A stretch of DNA of 7,430 bases, from the NCBI GenBank assembly GCA_044340485.1, contig JBIITN010000043.1:1-7430 (forward strand). Reading direction: 5' to 3'. Shown here piece by piece: positions 6,692 to 7,430 of the stretch. The translations under genes and the position numbers were made by a program. How positions within the stretch are numbered: position 1 is the stretch's first letter; every line of letters begins with the position of its first letter. Below the pieces are notes generated by a model that had not been told where the DNA came from, did no database searches, and was given only the letters and a program-made list of their open reading frames with translations. Source of the DNA: UBA2093 sp044340485 (GTDB lineage Bacteria > Actinomycetota > Acidimicrobiia > Acidimicrobiales > Ilumatobacteraceae).

Positions 6692-6697
6692 CCTTCC
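6692..6697 (-). promoter_or_regulatory. Shine-Dalgarno site of the acyl-CoA dehydrogenase
   Basis: On the minus strand GGAAGG (6697-6692) lies 9 bases before ATG 6682 and supports that start. The 46 bases between the tRNA and the gene hold no convincing promoter, so transcription from upstream through the tRNA, or a promoter inside the tRNA region, is likely. Confidence 0.55.
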
Positions 6698-6728
6698 GCT
6701 ACACGAGGGGGAATGGCTATGAGACTAC

Positions 6729-6815
6729 TGGCGGAACGGGAGGGATTCGAACCCCCGGGCCTTGTGAGCCTCCCGCTTTCAAGGCGGGTGCATTTGTCCG
6801 CTCTGCCACCGTTCC
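6729..6815 (-). tRNA. tRNA-Ser (anticodon UGA)
   Basis: Read on the minus strand, the acceptor stem GGAACGG (6815-6809) pairs with CCGTTCC (6739-6733). It is followed by discriminator G (6732) and an encoded CCA (6731-6729). The anticodon stem CCCGC/GCGGG encloses the loop CTTGAAA (6783-6777) with anticodon UGA (6781-6779). A long variable arm and the T-loop TTCGAAT identify a class II serine tRNA, reading UCA and related UCN codons. It lies 10 bases after the pheA stop, so the two may be co-transcribed and separated by tRNA processing. Confidence 0.97.
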
Positions 6816-6825
6816 GTCCGACACG

Positions 6826-7430
6826 TTATCGCTGGATACGCGAACGCAACGCAGTGACCCAATCATCTGCCTCTTTCCAGCGGGCATCGGCATGTTCGCG
6901 AGCCGAATGTGACTGTTCTCCCGCTGCTGGGTACGACCCAAGAAATTTCACGCCACCTTGTTTGGCGCGCAAATCACGAAGTGCATCCGCTAGCAGTTCA
7001 TCATCAACATGCCCATCCACGTACATGATGAAGCAATAATCACCAAGACCACCAGCTTTTGTGGGACGCGATGACAAATGCGTGATGTTGATGCGTCGCG
7101 CAGCAAACTCTTGCAAGATTGAAATGAGACTGCCTGGTTCGTCTGCACGTTGAAACACAACAATGCCAGTGCGATCATGTCCTGTTGCAGCAGGGATTCC
7201 CTCTCGACCGATTAACACGAAACGCGTTTGGTTTCCTTCGTGGTCTGCAATGTTTTCTGCGATGACGTCGAGGTTGTACAGCTCTGCTGCGGTGCGAGGT
7301 GCAAGTGCTGCGAGTCCCTTTTCACCATTTGCGCTTCGCTCACCTACTTGACGTGCGGCATCAGCGGTGCTGTTTGCAGTAATGATGTCGGCCTTTGGCA
7401 ATGTTTTGCGCAAATACGCAGCACATTGTG
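6826..7430 (-). CDS. pheA: Prephenate dehydratase with C-terminal ACT domain, 5' end cut off
   Basis: PheA converts prephenate to phenylpyruvate in phenylalanine synthesis. About 201 codons are present; the frame is open to the right edge (it begins ..QCAAYLRKTLPKA), so the in-frame TTG at 7413 is not the real start. The visible dehydratase part has the conserved NSTADAARQV and DHEGNQTRFVLIG, whose Thr-Arg-Phe (7227-7219) is the family's essential catalytic motif. The ACT domain (about 7173-6919) follows, with EPGSLISILQEFAARRIN, a THLSSRPT segment and an ending KFLGSYP. In characterised enzymes the GAL(V) and ESRP motifs of ACT bind phenylalanine for feedback inhibition; here they read GSL and SSRP, so inhibition may differ. 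A charged tail of about 30 residues with two Trp follows. The gene ends 10 bases before tRNA-Ser(UGA). Confidence 0.93.
   Translation of the reverse strand, partial: QCAAYLRKTLPKADIITANSTADAARQVGERSANGEKGLAALAPRTAAELYNLDVIAENIADHEGNQTRFVLIGREGIPAATGHDRTGIVVFQRADEPGSLISILQEFAARRINITHLSSRPTKAGGLGDYCFIMYVDGHVDDELLADALRDLRAKQGGVKFLGSYPAAGEQSHSAREHADARWKEADDWVTALRSRIQR

Noticed and set aside
6670..6912. Plus-strand open frame with GGTGGIRTPGP
   Set aside because: Another artefact from translating the antisense of tRNA-Ser(UGA); it has no support outside the tRNA.
6155..7039. 294-codon plus-strand open frame
   Set aside because: It runs antisense through the acyl-CoA dehydrogenase, across tRNA-Ser(UGA) and into pheA. 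The stretch EREGFEPPG and following residues is the well-known spurious translation of a serine tRNA's opposite strand.
7411..7413. TTG 7413 as the pheA start
   Set aside because: The frame continues upstream with conserved dehydratase residues (QCAAYL) to the window edge, so the gene is simply cut off.

Overview
The window looks like a piece of chromosome from an actinobacterium of moderate GC content. Acidimicrobiia (for example an Ilumatobacter-like or freshwater/marine acIV-type lineage) is my best guess. It rests on a short LysM secreted protein, an actinobacterial-type FadE, a PheA with the C-terminal GS(Y/W)P ending, and a lipoprotein with an acidic Ser/Gly/Thr linker. The lineage is inference; the sequence gives no 16S or other marker.

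Layout, left to right. (1) On the minus strand, the 5' part of a secreted LysM-domain protein gene runs off the left edge. Its longest reading frame begins one base after the encoded CCA end of a minus-strand tRNA-Ser(GCU). (2) A 149-base divergent region (434-582) holds a 6+6 inverted repeat, a weak promoter candidate and a good Shine-Dalgarno site. (3) A compact plus-strand operon of four genes (583-5371) encodes a complete BMP/PnrA-type ABC importer: lipoprotein, double-ATPase subunit and two permeases, in the same order as Bacillus nupNOPQ (yufNOPQ). Spacing is 14 nt, then 12 nt, then a 4-nt ATGA overlap. A strong GAAA-capped hairpin lies across the first codons of the ATPase gene. (4) A 60-base convergent gap contains small palindromes and an imperfect direct repeat that copies the end of the last permease gene. 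(5) On the minus strand follow an acyl-CoA dehydrogenase, a tRNA-Ser(UGA), and the 3' two-thirds of pheA (prephenate dehydratase with ACT domain), which runs off the right edge.

How the genes work together. The four plus-strand genes should form one importer. The lipoprotein captures a small ligand, probably a purine nucleoside or related compound, outside the membrane and delivers it to the permease pair, powered by the tandem ATPase. No catabolic gene accompanies it, so the ligand cannot be fixed from context. The acyl-CoA dehydrogenase (acyl-CoA oxidation) and PheA (phenylalanine synthesis) are functionally separate. Two serine tRNA genes in the same orientation bracket the importer and dehydrogenase block, which is the most notable architectural point.

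I found no CRISPR array, transposase, phage gene or clearly novel multi-gene system. The unusual points are small: the tRNA-to-start-codon junction, the hairpin in the operon, the upstream palindrome, the convergent-gap repeat and a few departures from family motifs.
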